Shown one piece after another: positions 15,994 to 24,139 of a DNA stretch of 64,000 nucleotides. A model generated the notes under the pieces. That model ran no database searches. It was not told the origin of the DNA and saw only the letters and a program-made list of their open reading frames with translations. A program made the position numbers and the translations under genes. Source of the stretch: DASPJR01 sp035628505 (lineage in GTDB: Bacteria > Planctomycetota > SZUA-567 > H5-PLA8); contig DASPJR010000164.1 in NCBI GenBank assembly GCA_035628505.1, positions 1 to 64,000 on the forward strand, read 5' to 3'. How positions within the stretch are numbered: the stretch's first letter is position 1; every line of letters begins with the position of its first letter.

Positions 15994-17101
15994 AACGGCG
16001 CACAGGTAGATCGGTTTTGCCGCGCGTGGCCAGATCAGCCATGACTTCGCCGACTGTCGTGGCGAACTTAAAGCCGTGTCCGCTGAAGCCCGCGGCGATC
16101 GCGATATTTTTGTGGCGCGGGTGCAGGTCGAGGATGAAATCCATGTCGGGCGTGCAGGTGTAGAGGCAGACTTTGCCGAGTGTCAAAGGTCCGGCCGCCT
16201 GCGGGATGTAGCTCTCCAGGTATTCGCGCAGCAGCGTGTCGTCTTCGCGATTGAAGTTGCGATCGACAGTGTCGGCGCTCACGATCTGGCCACCGTGATG
16301 ATGCGCGACTTTCATGGCATCGATACCGAAGAACGGAAATCCATAAAAATTGTGGCCGCCGACTTCCATCAGGAAAAGCGGAAATGTGCCGAGCTCAAAA
16401 AGTTCGCGCTTCAGTGGCTTGTAAAAACCCATCGCCTGCCGCGTCACGATAAGCGGCAGATTGAGCTCGGAAAGCATCCGCACCGTCCACGGTCCGGCGC
16501 AGACGACCGCCGCGTTGGCGCTGTATGTGCCGCGCCGCGTGCGGACACTCATGCCGCACTTGCCGCGGCCGGGATCGATGCTGAGTACTTCCTCTTCTTC
16601 GTTGATCTCCGCGCCGAGTTTTTTCGCTTCTGATCGCATTGCCAGCAGACAGCGTTCGACGGCCAGAATGCCAGCGTCTTTCTGCCAGATGCCGCTCATC
16701 CACAGCGGCACTTCAAACTGTGGGAAGCGCTTGCGGATTTGCGCCGCCGAAAGGATCTCGTGCGGGATGCGGTGCTCGCGGCAGCTGAGGCCAGAGCCTT
16801 TGAGCAGCGGGCCTTCGGGCGAGCCCATCTCTACAATGCCCGTAATCTTGAGCAGCGTTTCGCCTGTTGCAGATTCGAGCTCACGCCAGAGCTCGTACGC
16901 ACGGTCCACCAGCGGCACGTAGTCGGGATGTTCGAAATACGCGCGACGGATAATGCGTGAATAGCCGTGGCTTGAACCGAGCTCATGGCCGATCGCGTAC
17001 TGCTCAATTAACCGCACGCTGGCTCCGCGACGCGCGAGCTGCCAGGCTGTCGCGCAGCCCATGGCTCCGCCGCCGATGACGATCACGTCTGTGCGTTTCA
17101 T
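15968..17101 (-). CDS. Sarcosine oxidase/N-methyltryptophan oxidase-family FAD enzyme
   Basis: 377 residues, the normal size for monomeric sarcosine oxidase and N-methyl-L-tryptophan oxidase (SolA). The FAD motif is VIGGGAMGCATAWQLARRG (residues 8-26), followed by GSSHGYSRIIRRAY, typical of the family. Cys312 in KVCLYTCTPD is at the position of the covalent FAD-linking cysteine. It ends FSGHGFKF, also conserved. The enzyme oxidises a secondary N-methyl amine with O2 to give formaldehyde and peroxide; the actual substrate is not known. It overlaps the convergent hydroxylase gene by 26 bases. A clear ribosome site is lacking; AAGG lies ~15 bases upstream. Confidence 0.88.
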   Translation of the reverse strand: MKRTDVIVIGGGAMGCATAWQLARRGASVRLIEQYAIGHELGSSHGYSRIIRRAYFEHPDYVPLVDRAYELWRELESATGETLLKITGIVEMGSPEGPLLKGSGLSCREHRIPHEILSAAQIRKRFPQFEVPLWMSGIWQKDAGILAVERCLLAMRSEAKKLGAEINEEEEVLSIDPGRGKCGMSVRTRRGTYSANAAVVCAGPWTVRMLSELNLPLIVTRQAMGFYKPLKRELFELGTFPLFLMEVGGHNFYGFPFFGIDAMKVAHHHGGQIVSADTVDRNFNREDDTLLREYLESYIPQAAGPLTLGKVCLYTCTPDMDFILDLHPRHKNIAIAAGFSGHGFKFATTVGEVMADLATRGKTDLPVRRFTLGRFAR

Positions 17102-17149
17102 AGCGCTGGTCTTACCTTACGCCTGATCTTTATCCCAGCCCAAAAGAAA

Positions 17150-17206
17150 GCGGATTGAAGACTCCCGTCTCCAATCCGCAATCCGAAATCCAAAATCCGA
17201 AATAGA
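17150..17206. repeat. CAATCCGC-word hairpin
   Basis: GCGGATTG-a-AGAC (17150-17162) pairs with GTCT-c-CAATCCGC (17167-17179) over a TCCC loop, followed by AATCCG and AATCC copies up to 17206. It lies between the FAD oxidase start and the end of the HEAT-like protein gene. Confidence 0.75.
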
Positions 17207-17207
17207 G

Positions 17208-17774
17208 CTACTCCCAATCGTCGCTCATGTCGTGGTCTTTGCCGACGCGCACGAAGCCGAGATTCACACCGGTGTGGGTGCTGCCTTTCAGCTTGTGTCC
17301 GGCCTTGTCTTTCATGCGGTCGCAGACCCTGCGCTTGTCCCCGTACTGCTGTTCCTTCGCGCGGTCCTTGCGGGTATCGGCGTCGTCTTTGAGTTTGTCG
17401 TAGAGCTGCGCGGCGCGGCGATACAGTCTCTCTGCATTTGAGTAGCGCTTGGCCTTGCCTTCCTGCCGCGCGACTTCATGCAGCGTTGCTGCGTCGGCAG
17501 GATCAATCTTCGCGGTGTCCAGGAGAATGTCGGTCAAGAGATTTCGCACGCGGGTGGCGACTTCTTCCTTTTCGGCCTTGGCTTCCTTCAACGCCGGAAC
17601 GGCCGCTGCGCCCAAATCGCGGAGCTTCTTTTCCGCCTTATCGCGTTCCCCGGCATCGCCTTCAACCATCGATTTTACCAGAGCGGCGGCATCATCGGCA
17701 CACTGCGCGGCGCGCGGCGCAACAAGCGACAACGCGGCCACTGCCAGCCAGAGTGTAAACAGCTTTTTGGGCAT
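17208..17774 (-). CDS. Secreted protein with one HEAT-like unit, function unknown
   Basis: 188 residues: a signal peptide (residues 1-25, ending AAQCA) then a charged, helical protein. Residues ~33-65 (MVEGDAGERDKAEKKLRDLG then AAAVPALKEA) look like a HEAT/ARM unit; the same phrase style (GD..ER..AEKKL..LG) occurs at the start of the large lipoprotein at 43.8 kb. The remainder is Lys/Asp-rich, including a predicted helix around AERLYRRAAQLYDKL. AAGGAGGAG lies five bases upstream of the ATG. It is divergent from the sugar-binding lipoprotein gene. No enzyme motif is seen. Confidence 0.75.
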   Translation of the reverse strand: MPKKLFTLWLAVAALSLVAPRAAQCADDAAALVKSMVEGDAGERDKAEKKLRDLGAAAVPALKEAKAEKEEVATRVRNLLTDILLDTAKIDPADAATLHEVARQEGKAKRYSNAERLYRRAAQLYDKLKDDADTRKDRAKEQQYGDKRRVCDRMKDKAGHKLKGSTHTGVNLGFVRVGKDHDMSDDWE

Positions 17775-17946
17775 GTGTCTCCTCCTTCAGATTTCCATTC
17801 GCATCAATGTGACGCAATGCTATGGAGAATATTCACGCAGCCTGATTGTGCAACAGCCGAAAGCAATACGCGTCTTTGAGTTGACAGAGTGCAGGGAAAG
17901 CCGCAGCATCTGCGTCATACTTAAGTAAGCAATGGAGATTTCGTTT

Positions 17947-19305
17947 ATGATGCGACAATCAGGCCGTCTATTGCTCGCGCTGGTGCTTATGGCGCTGGCG
18001 GGATGCGGCGATACGGCAAAGCCGCTCAATGTTTCACCTCCCAACGGCACAGGCGCAAAGCAGACGCTCAGCATTGTCTGGGCGCAGTGGACTCCGGCAG
18101 ATGTGCTGCGCGAAATGGCCGAGGAATGGGGCAAGGCCAACAACACTGAAATCAAGATGAGCCTCTTCCCCTGGTCCATCTATCAGAAGGAAATGTGGCA
18201 GGAATTCAGCTCCGGCGGCACCAAGTACGACATCGTCATCGGCGACAGCCAGTGGATCGGCAAATGCGCAACAGAGGGGCATTACCTGGATCTCTCGGAT
18301 TGGCTGACGAAAGAGGTCCCAAACATTGAAGAAATCGAATCGGCGGCGCTGAAGGCGTATTGCGAATACCCGCTGGGGAGTGGGAGATTCTTTGCGGCCC
18401 CGTGCGAAATCGACGGCTGCGGCTTCGCCTACCGCAAGGACCTCTTTGAGGACCCAAAGGAACGCGAAGCGTACAAGGCGAAGTACAACCGCGAACTGGA
18501 TGTTCCGAAAACCTGGAGCGAGCTGAAGGACATTGCTGAATTCTTCCACCGCCCGGACAAGAGCATGTACGGCGCTGCGCTGTTTACGGATTCCGGCCAG
18601 TACGACGCCATCACCATGGGCTTCATGCAGGTGATGTGGTCCTGGGGTGGAAAGTTCTGCGATCCAAATTTCAACGTCGAAGGCGTGCTCAATTCAAAAG
18701 AAGGCGTTGAAGCGCTGCAGTTCTACACCGACCTGGCAAAGTTCACTCCGCCGAATGGCGGCGCATTCTATCACGACCAGTGCCACGCGGCGTTCACCGA
18801 AGGCAAGGTGGCGATGACGATGAGCTTCTTTGCTCTGATGCCGCCGCTGCTGAATGAGAAGCAGAGCAAGTTCGCGAAAAGCACCGGTTTCTTCGCCGTT
18901 CCCGCCGGTCCCAAAGGCCGCTACATCAGCCTGGGTGGGCAGGGCATTTCGGTGATGCGCAAGAGCCCGCCTGAAAAACAGGAGCTCGCCAAGAACTTCA
19001 TCCGCTGGTTCCTGGAGACATCCAACCAGAAACGCTGGGGCGCAAAGCCCGGCTGTTTCAGCGCCAACCGCAAGGCCAATGAGGACCCTGTCGTGCGCAA
19101 CGCGGCGCCGTTCAATGCCGCGTACATGGAGAGCCTCGAGTTCCTTCGCGACTTCTACAACACGCCCGAATTCGGCGAGCTGCTGGCGTCCTGCCAGAAT
19201 CACTGGAACGCCGCGGTTACCGGCAAGGTCAGCGCCAAAGAGGCAATGGATGCGCTGGCAAAAGAGCATACGGATATTCTCAAGAAATCCGGCGCGCTGA
19301 AGTAA
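17947..19305 (+). CDS. ABC transporter sugar-binding lipoprotein
   Basis: 452 residues from the ATG at 17947 (GGAG nine bases upstream); an earlier ATG at 17932 is in frame but lacks a site. The lipobox LAGC puts the lipidated cysteine at residue 20. The fold is that of family 1 solute-binding proteins: IVWAQWTPADVLREMAEEW at the N-terminus, YDIVIGDSQW, then SLGGQGISVMRKSPPEKQE near the end. These deliver oligosaccharides to an ABC permease at the membrane. No permease or ATPase gene is adjacent on either side, so it is an orphan here. Ligand unknown. Confidence 0.85.
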   Translation: MMRQSGRLLLALVLMALAGCGDTAKPLNVSPPNGTGAKQTLSIVWAQWTPADVLREMAEEWGKANNTEIKMSLFPWSIYQKEMWQEFSSGGTKYDIVIGDSQWIGKCATEGHYLDLSDWLTKEVPNIEEIESAALKAYCEYPLGSGRFFAAPCEIDGCGFAYRKDLFEDPKEREAYKAKYNRELDVPKTWSELKDIAEFFHRPDKSMYGAALFTDSGQYDAITMGFMQVMWSWGGKFCDPNFNVEGVLNSKEGVEALQFYTDLAKFTPPNGGAFYHDQCHAAFTEGKVAMTMSFFALMPPLLNEKQSKFAKSTGFFAVPAGPKGRYISLGGQGISVMRKSPPEKQELAKNFIRWFLETSNQKRWGAKPGCFSANRKANEDPVVRNAAPFNAAYMESLEFLRDFYNTPEFGELLASCQNHWNAAVTGKVSAKEAMDALAKEHTDILKKSGALK

Positions 19306-19379
19306 CTTCTCATCGCGCAGCCGCAGAGCCGCTACTGGCTTTTTATTAGCTTGCCCTCTCAGGTTGAAAGGAGCCTGAG

Positions 19380-19688
19380 ATGGCAGAGATTACGATTGCA
19401 CCCGACGAAACCGCAGTGGGTTCGAAAGATCCCAACGATGATCTGAAGAAGCTCTCAGAGGCTATTCTTCATGATATGCTGCAGTACGCACATCAGCATA
19501 ACGTTGACATAATTGGAGCCCGCGCCAGCACCGAACAGCGGCAGCCTCTCCCCAAGATCACCATAACGATTCCGAAATACATATCGCAGGAACACCGCGA
19601 CGAACTGGAGCGGATTGCTTACACACGCGCGGCGCAGCACAGCGGACCGCAGGAAGTGCAATTTATCTATGAGCAGTCGGCAGGATAA
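19380..19688 (+). CDS. Small protein of unknown function (first of a three-gene cluster)
   Basis: 102 residues, acidic, no signal or membrane segment. It contains a predicted helix (DDLKKLSEAILHDMLQYAHQH) and a beta-rich KITITIPKYISQEH segment, ending QEVQFIYEQ. AAAGGAG lies seven bases upstream of the ATG. The next gene begins 18 bases after its stop and a third 15 bases after that, all on the same strand, so the three probably form an operon. I recognise no family. The even spread of charged residues and good codon use make it very likely a real protein. Confidence 0.7.
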   Translation: MAEITIAPDETAVGSKDPNDDLKKLSEAILHDMLQYAHQHNVDIIGARASTEQRQPLPKITITIPKYISQEHRDELERIAYTRAAQHSGPQEVQFIYEQSAG

Positions 19689-19706
19689 GCAGTGAAGGAG
19701 CTCACC

Positions 19707-20171
19707 ATGAAAATGCGCAACGAGGATGAAAAACGCGAGGCCGATCAGAAAGCGCGAGCCACGGGCGCAGCGCGGCGCAAGCGCAAGCAGGAAGCGCAAA
19801 GCGGCAGTACACCTGCCTTTGAGCCCGATCGCGAAAAGGTGCTCGGGGCGCCGATTCCCGAAGGCGAGCAGATGGCCACTACGCCCGCCGGAGCAGCCAC
19901 GGGTACCACCGCCAATCAGGTGGAACGCAAAGAAGACGAGCAGCGCCCCCGTCAGAGGACCGGCAGAGCGCGTGCAAAAAAACGCAAGGCAGAGCCGCAG
20001 GAACCGGGAGCGGAACAGGCCGCCACCGGGCATGTTGAGGAAGCTGTTTCCGGAGAAAATCAGGACCCAACAGCGGAGCGCTGGAGCAAGCCGGGGCAAC
20101 GTGGCAGCAATCTGCCCGAGGAGCCGGTCTCCGGTGAATCTGCGGACGAGTCCACAGAACGAAATGTTTAA
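19707..20171 (+). CDS. Disordered, highly charged protein of unknown function
   Basis: 154 residues, almost entirely polar: Lys/Arg/Glu-rich with KKRKAEPQEPG and repeats of PVSGES/AVSGEN type. No fold or motif is visible and it is likely disordered. The ATG at 19707 has AAGGAG six bases upstream; the GTG at 19692 that opens the frame is part of that same ribosome site, so it is not the start. Basic N-terminal half, acidic C-terminal half. The clusters RRKRKQ and KKRK would suit nucleic-acid contact, but this is inference. Middle gene of the 19.4-20.7 kb cluster. Confidence 0.65.
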   Translation: MKMRNEDEKREADQKARATGAARRKRKQEAQSGSTPAFEPDREKVLGAPIPEGEQMATTPAGAATGTTANQVERKEDEQRPRQRTGRARAKKRKAEPQEPGAEQAATGHVEEAVSGENQDPTAERWSKPGQRGSNLPEEPVSGESADESTERNV

Positions 20172-20186
20172 CGTAAGGAGTCTTGC

Positions 20187-20684
20187 ATGCGTACGATTCT
20201 TTCTCCTGAACCGTACAGTGAATTTGAGCGGCCGGCGATTTATCTTGCAGGAGGCGTCTCCGGCCGCAACTGGCAGGCAGAAGTGACTGCCGCCCTTTCC
20301 AGCGTTCCGGGCACTGTTTTTAATCCCCGCGCACCGAACAGCGAAACACGCGTGTGGGCGCGCGAGCAGATCGAATGGGAATTCGCCTCGATTCGCAGAG
20401 CCGACCTGATCACCTTCTGGTTTTCAGATGGGGAAATCAATCCCATAACACTGTTTGAACTTGGCGCACAGCTGCAGCGCCTGGCGCTGCTGCGGGGTGG
20501 CGGCGGAAACAGGCTGCTTCCACGCATCGTCATTGGGATGGCGCCCGGCTACCTGAAGGGCGATGACGTGAAGATCCAGACAGAGCTGCTGCTTCCGGAA
20601 ACGCCTTTTGTCTCAACGCTTGACGCACTCATTGAAGAGACGCGTGCTTTCATCGAAACGATGGCTCCGCTTGCTGCTGGATAA
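20187..20684 (+). CDS. Nucleoside 2-deoxyribosyltransferase-like protein
   Basis: 165 residues. IYLAGGVSGRNWQAEV at the N-terminus, FNPRAP, then WEFASIRRADLITFWF and NPITLFELGAQL match the nucleoside 2-deoxyribosyltransferase-like superfamily (the broad group with IYLAGG...WE...ADxI...ITLFELG). Classical members swap bases between deoxynucleosides; many relatives have unknown nucleotide-related roles. The conserved glutamate of FELG is the likely nucleophile by analogy. It is the third gene of the small cluster and is followed 45 bases later by a Tat-exported isomerase gene. What the two small unknowns before it do for it is not known. Confidence 0.72.
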   Translation: MRTILSPEPYSEFERPAIYLAGGVSGRNWQAEVTAALSSVPGTVFNPRAPNSETRVWAREQIEWEFASIRRADLITFWFSDGEINPITLFELGAQLQRLALLRGGGGNRLLPRIVIGMAPGYLKGDDVKIQTELLLPETPFVSTLDALIEETRAFIETMAPLAAG

Positions 20685-20729
20685 ATTTCCGCGAGGGTGT
20701 ATGTAAAAGCCGTCTCGCGGAGATTTTTC

Positions 20730-21650
20730 ATGGCATCACGTCGCAGCTTTCTGAAAACCGTTGCCGGTGCAGCCGGAATGGGCGTCTGCGCGCCTTCCCT
20801 GCTGGCGGTTGAACCTTTTGTACGCAACGGCCCGCCGCGGCTGCTGCTGAGCCTGGCCGCCTATTCCTTCCGCGACTTCTTCATTGATGCCAGGCATAAG
20901 CGCGCCGCCCCGCCTGATCCGGCCAAAGCAATCGACATGTTCAAGTTCATCGATTACTGCGCTGAACAGGGCTGCGCGGGCGAGCTGACCAGTTATTTCT
21001 TTCCAAAGGACGTCAGCAATGAGTATCTGCTGAACGTGCGACGGCACGCATTCCTGCGCGGAGTTCCCGTCAGCGGCACGGCTGTGGGAAACAACTTCGC
21101 CTTGCCCCAGGGCGCGGCGCGTGATGGCGAGATCGCTTCCGTGAAAGCGTGGATCGACCGCGCAGCTCTGCTGGGCGCGCCCCACATTCGCGTCTTCGCC
21201 GGATCAGCCAAGGACATCACCGATGCCGAGGCGCGAAAGATGTGCATCAGCGCGCTCGAAGAGTGCTCCGACTACGCCGGCACGAAAGGAATTTTCCTGG
21301 GACTTGAGAATCACGGCGGCATCGTTGCCGAGCCCGAGGGACTGCTGGAGATCATAAAGACCGTGAAGAGCCAGTGGCTGGGAATCAATCTGGACTCGGG
21401 AAATTTCCACGGAGCCGATCCGTACGCACAGCTCGAAATGTGCGCGCCGTACGCCGTAAATGTGCAGATCAAAGTCGAACTCAAGCGCAAAGACGCGAAG
21501 ACACACGAGGCCAGCGATCTGCCGCGCCTGGCCAAGATGCTCAAGGATGTGAAGTACCAGGGCTACGTGGCGCTTGAATACGAAGCCAAAGAAGATCCCT
21601 GGCAGGCCGTGCCGCCCGCGCTGAAAAAACTGCGGGAAGTGCTGAGCTGA
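20730..21650 (+). CDS. Tat-exported sugar phosphate isomerase/epimerase-family TIM barrel
   Basis: 306 residues from the ATG at 20730, chosen because GGAG lies seven bases upstream and it gives a perfect twin-arginine signal, SRRSFLK (residues 3-9). The frame is open from 20697 but without that support. The rest is a TIM barrel of the AP-endonuclease 2/xylose isomerase-like family, with metal-ligand style motifs GLENHGG, LDSGNFHG and VQIKVELKRKDA. These proteins act on keto/aldose sugars or related compounds; substrate unknown. Planctomycetes carry many such exported paralogues; a second lies at 37.7 kb. It ends at a strong bidirectional terminator. Confidence 0.85.
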   Translation: MASRRSFLKTVAGAAGMGVCAPSLLAVEPFVRNGPPRLLLSLAAYSFRDFFIDARHKRAAPPDPAKAIDMFKFIDYCAEQGCAGELTSYFFPKDVSNEYLLNVRRHAFLRGVPVSGTAVGNNFALPQGAARDGEIASVKAWIDRAALLGAPHIRVFAGSAKDITDAEARKMCISALEECSDYAGTKGIFLGLENHGGIVAEPEGLLEIIKTVKSQWLGINLDSGNFHGADPYAQLEMCAPYAVNVQIKVELKRKDAKTHEASDLPRLAKMLKDVKYQGYVALEYEAKEDPWQAVPPALKKLREVLS

Positions 21651-21651
21651 C

Positions 21652-21679
21652 AAAAAAACGGAGCGTCGCCGCTCCGTTT
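21652..21679. terminator. Bidirectional terminator
   Basis: AAACGGAGCG / CGCTCCGTTT, 10-bp perfect arms, TCGC loop, with seven A residues on the left side. Serves the Tat isomerase gene (+) and the convergent TPR gene (-). Confidence 0.9.
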
Positions 21680-21703
21680 CTCTGTCTTAAGCTCCACCAT
21701 GCC

Positions 21704-22933
21704 TTATTCGAACTTGAGTTCTTTTTCCTTGCCCTGTTCGCGGTAGAGCTGCGCCAGCGCGACTTTCGCCGACTCCTGCGCGTTCTTGTCGTCTTTAAAT
21801 TCCTTCAGCATTGTGCGCAGCGTTTCTTCGGCGCCGGCGTAATCCTTCACGCGGCGGGCGGCTTCAGCGGCGCGCAATGACAGGCTGATCTTCTCCTGCG
21901 GATGCTTCGAAAGCGTGGCGGCCGTGCGCAGCGTTTTAAACGCTTTATCCATCCTGCCACACTGCTCGTAGACCGTTCCCAGCAACATGGCAACGCGGTC
22001 GGTGACCGGCTGGTCGCCGACGTACTCCTCCATAACCTTCACAGCTTCGTCGCGGTTGCCGCGCTGGATCAGCAGAATTGCCGTCTGGAAATTGTACTGC
22101 GCCTGGTGTTCCTTGGGCGCGACCTTGGCGAGCTTGCGCGTGATTTCAATCGCCTTGTCGGACTGGCGTGACTGCATGTACAGCGAAGAAAGCCGATTCA
22201 GAACGTCGGTCGATTCGGGATTTGCTTCCAGCATTTTCTCGACGTACGGAATGGCTTTCAGAGGATCGGGCTTCACCGTCTGATGGATGTCGGCAAGTCT
22301 CTCATTGGCGGCTCGGTCCTTCGGATCTTTCGCCAGCGCCGCCTCGGCTTCGGCGATTGCAGCGGCCAGGCGTTCGGGGTCCTTCGGCAGAATCTCGAGC
22401 GTGCGGCGGTTTACCTCGCGCTGCATCCACGTCATGCTCTGATTTGCCGGGGCGTTACGCGTTACCGCACCTGCCTGGTTCAGTGTTTCCAGGGCTTTGT
22501 CATACTGTTTAAGACCTTCGCGCACTTTCGACAATGCCAGCAGCAGATTGACTTTCTCCAGCGGCTCAGTCGAGCTCTTGATCACGATTTCGTACTGCTC
22601 AGCCGCGCCGGCGAGGTCATTCTTCTTTTCCAGAACACGCGCCAGCAGCGTCGCGCTTCGTGTCTTCAGCGGCGCATCCGTCTCTTTAAGGTTGGCAATG
22701 GCGGCTCGCACGAGCGGCTCGGCACGTTCGCCGGAATTGTGGTTCAGATGAACCTGCGCCAGATCCAGCAGGTAGCGCGCATCGGTGATCTCTCCACTCG
22801 GTGCCGCCGCCGCAGTTCCGGACCCGGGAGCAGCCGCCGGGGCAGGTGCCGGGGCAGGCCCCTCGCCGGCAAAGGCCGAGGCACACAGCAGGGCTGCAAG
22901 CAAGAATGGATGAGGTCTGGCGCTGCGTATCAT
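21704..22933 (-). CDS. Secreted TPR protein
   Basis: 409 residues. A signal peptide (residues 1-22, FLLAALLCASAFAGEG) is followed by an Ala/Pro-rich spacer to ~48 and then helical TPR-like pairs to the end, for example ARYLLDLAQVHLNHNSGERA, AKDPKDRAANERLADIHQTV and NPESTDVLNRLSSLYMQSRQ. No catalytic domain. TPR arrays bind proteins; the partner is unknown. AAAGGAG lies five bases before the ATG and a reasonable sigma-70 promoter sits about 45 bases upstream. It shares a terminator with the Tat isomerase gene. Confidence 0.85.
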   Translation of the reverse strand: MIRSARPHPFLLAALLCASAFAGEGPAPAPAPAAAPGSGTAAAAPSGEITDARYLLDLAQVHLNHNSGERAEPLVRAAIANLKETDAPLKTRSATLLARVLEKKNDLAGAAEQYEIVIKSSTEPLEKVNLLLALSKVREGLKQYDKALETLNQAGAVTRNAPANQSMTWMQREVNRRTLEILPKDPERLAAAIAEAEAALAKDPKDRAANERLADIHQTVKPDPLKAIPYVEKMLEANPESTDVLNRLSSLYMQSRQSDKAIEITRKLAKVAPKEHQAQYNFQTAILLIQRGNRDEAVKVMEEYVGDQPVTDRVAMLLGTVYEQCGRMDKAFKTLRTAATLSKHPQEKISLSLRAAEAARRVKDYAGAEETLRTMLKEFKDDKNAQESAKVALAQLYREQGKEKELKFE

Positions 22934-22976
22934 AGAGTCTCCTTTTGGTGCAAATGATTAGACGCCGGAAGGCCGC

Positions 22977-23004
22977 TATTCTTTACAGTGAAAGAAAAAG
23001 TCAA
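22977..23004 (-). promoter_or_regulatory. Putative sigma-70 promoter of the TPR gene
   Basis: On the minus strand TTGACT (23004-22999), 16-base spacer, AGAATA (22982-22977). It points at the TPR gene start at 22933. The -35 is good and the -10 moderate. Confidence 0.45.
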
Positions 23005-23171
23005 GGCGAATTAGGCGCTGTCCTACGTCGAGAATCAAGCACGGAACGACTTCACCTGCTTTGCAGGCAGCGGTCAAACCGGTGTTGTCGTGGAGGGGAA
23101 GGTCGTGGCGGAACCAGAAAAGGTGGCGCATGCGGCCGCGTTACGGCCATACAAAGCTGCGTCAAAATACT

Positions 23172-23327
23172 TCAAGAAACGCGGCGCCCGAGCAGCAGCT
23201 CGCGGAAGGCGCCGCTGAAATTCCGCGCGTCTTCACTGGGCCAATTGCCGTGTTGCATCTTGTTCACCAGGAACAGAAACCCGGCAATAGCAATCCAGAT
23301 CAGCAACATGGATGTCAGGTAACTCAT
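23172..23327 (-). CDS. 51-residue single-pass membrane protein, function unknown
   Basis: Begins MSYLTSMLLIWIAIAGFLFL: one membrane segment (residues ~4-21), then a short polar tail (KMQHGNWPSEDARNFSGAFR) ending in LLLGRRVS. AAGGGAGGGG lies a few bases before the ATG, a strong ribosome site. It lies 62 bases downstream of the zinc-ribbon protein gene on the same strand, so the two are probably co-transcribed. Too short for most gene finders. Single-pass proteins of this size often serve as small subunits or regulators of membrane complexes, but nothing here names a partner. The ~240 bases between it and the TPR gene hold only that gene's promoter. Confidence 0.6.
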   Translation of the reverse strand: MSYLTSMLLIWIAIAGFLFLVNKMQHGNWPSEDARNFSGAFRELLLGRRVS

Positions 23328-23389
23328 CGCCCCCTCCCTTTTGCGCCCCTATTCTTTTCGGCGCACAGGGAGGGCTGCCTGAGCGGAAT

Positions 23390-23866
23390 TTACTCGGGAT
23401 CTTCGATAATCTTTCGTCCGAAGAATGGCTTCTCAGGCTCAGGCATCTTTTCCCAGTCAGCCGGAGCGCGTGAGACAGCCTCACGGTAGCGCTCGATCAG
23501 CGCTTCCAGAAAATGCAGAACGTGTTCACGATACGGCGCGAATTCCTCGAGATTCGTATCCATCAGCGCCGCAAGCGCCACGACCCGGGCGGGTGTCTGC
23601 GCCTGGGCTTCTGCACGCTGCAGCGCCTTGAAACCCCACTCCAGATAGCGGTCTCCCAAGAATCGCGTGATCCAGAACTCGAGCTCAAATTTTCCGTATA
23701 GACGCTTGTTGAAGCGTGCGGCCTCGAGCGCCTCGGTCAGGATCGCTGTGACTTCCGCGTCGGGCACAGCCCTGCCGCACTGCGGACAGCTCAGTCCGGG
23801 AGCGAACGGAAGCCAGCTGCACTGGCATTTGGGACAGGCATATTCCAGCTGTGACTTCAAAACCAT
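23390..23866 (-). CDS. Zinc-ribbon protein of unknown function
   Basis: 158 residues from the ATG at 23866 (AGAGG nine bases upstream); the frame extends to 23944 but that part is Cys/Arg-rich without a ribosome site. Residues 10-30 hold two CxxC pairs, ACPKCQCSW and SCPQCGRAV, a zinc ribbon. The rest is alpha-helical (FNKRLYGKFELEFWITRFLG, HVLHFLEALIERYREAV). No enzyme motif. The zinc ribbon suggests protein or nucleic-acid contact. It is upstream of the 51-residue membrane protein on the same strand. Confidence 0.65.
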   Translation of the reverse strand: MVLKSQLEYACPKCQCSWLPFAPGLSCPQCGRAVPDAEVTAILTEALEAARFNKRLYGKFELEFWITRFLGDRYLEWGFKALQRAEAQAQTPARVVALAALMDTNLEEFAPYREHVLHFLEALIERYREAVSRAPADWEKMPEPEKPFFGRKIIEDPE

Positions 23867-24139
23867 TGCAACGCGCCTCTTAATGATACCGCGCCCTCGA
23901 CACGGACACGGCAAAACAAGGTCCCACAGATCGTCTTGCCTCATTTATATGTTGAGTGTGATTCGCCTCAAGTCGGCTCCGGCCGCCGACGATAATCCAC
24001 ATACTGTGGGGAATGGGCCTTTCAGTGCAGCTGCCGTGGCATGGCTTGCCGGCAGCGCTGCCTAGCGCGCGAACCTTCGGATCACCGTCGCGGCCGCCAT
24101 CAGCCCGCAGTGAATCCGGTGTGGAGCAGTGCTCGTCCT

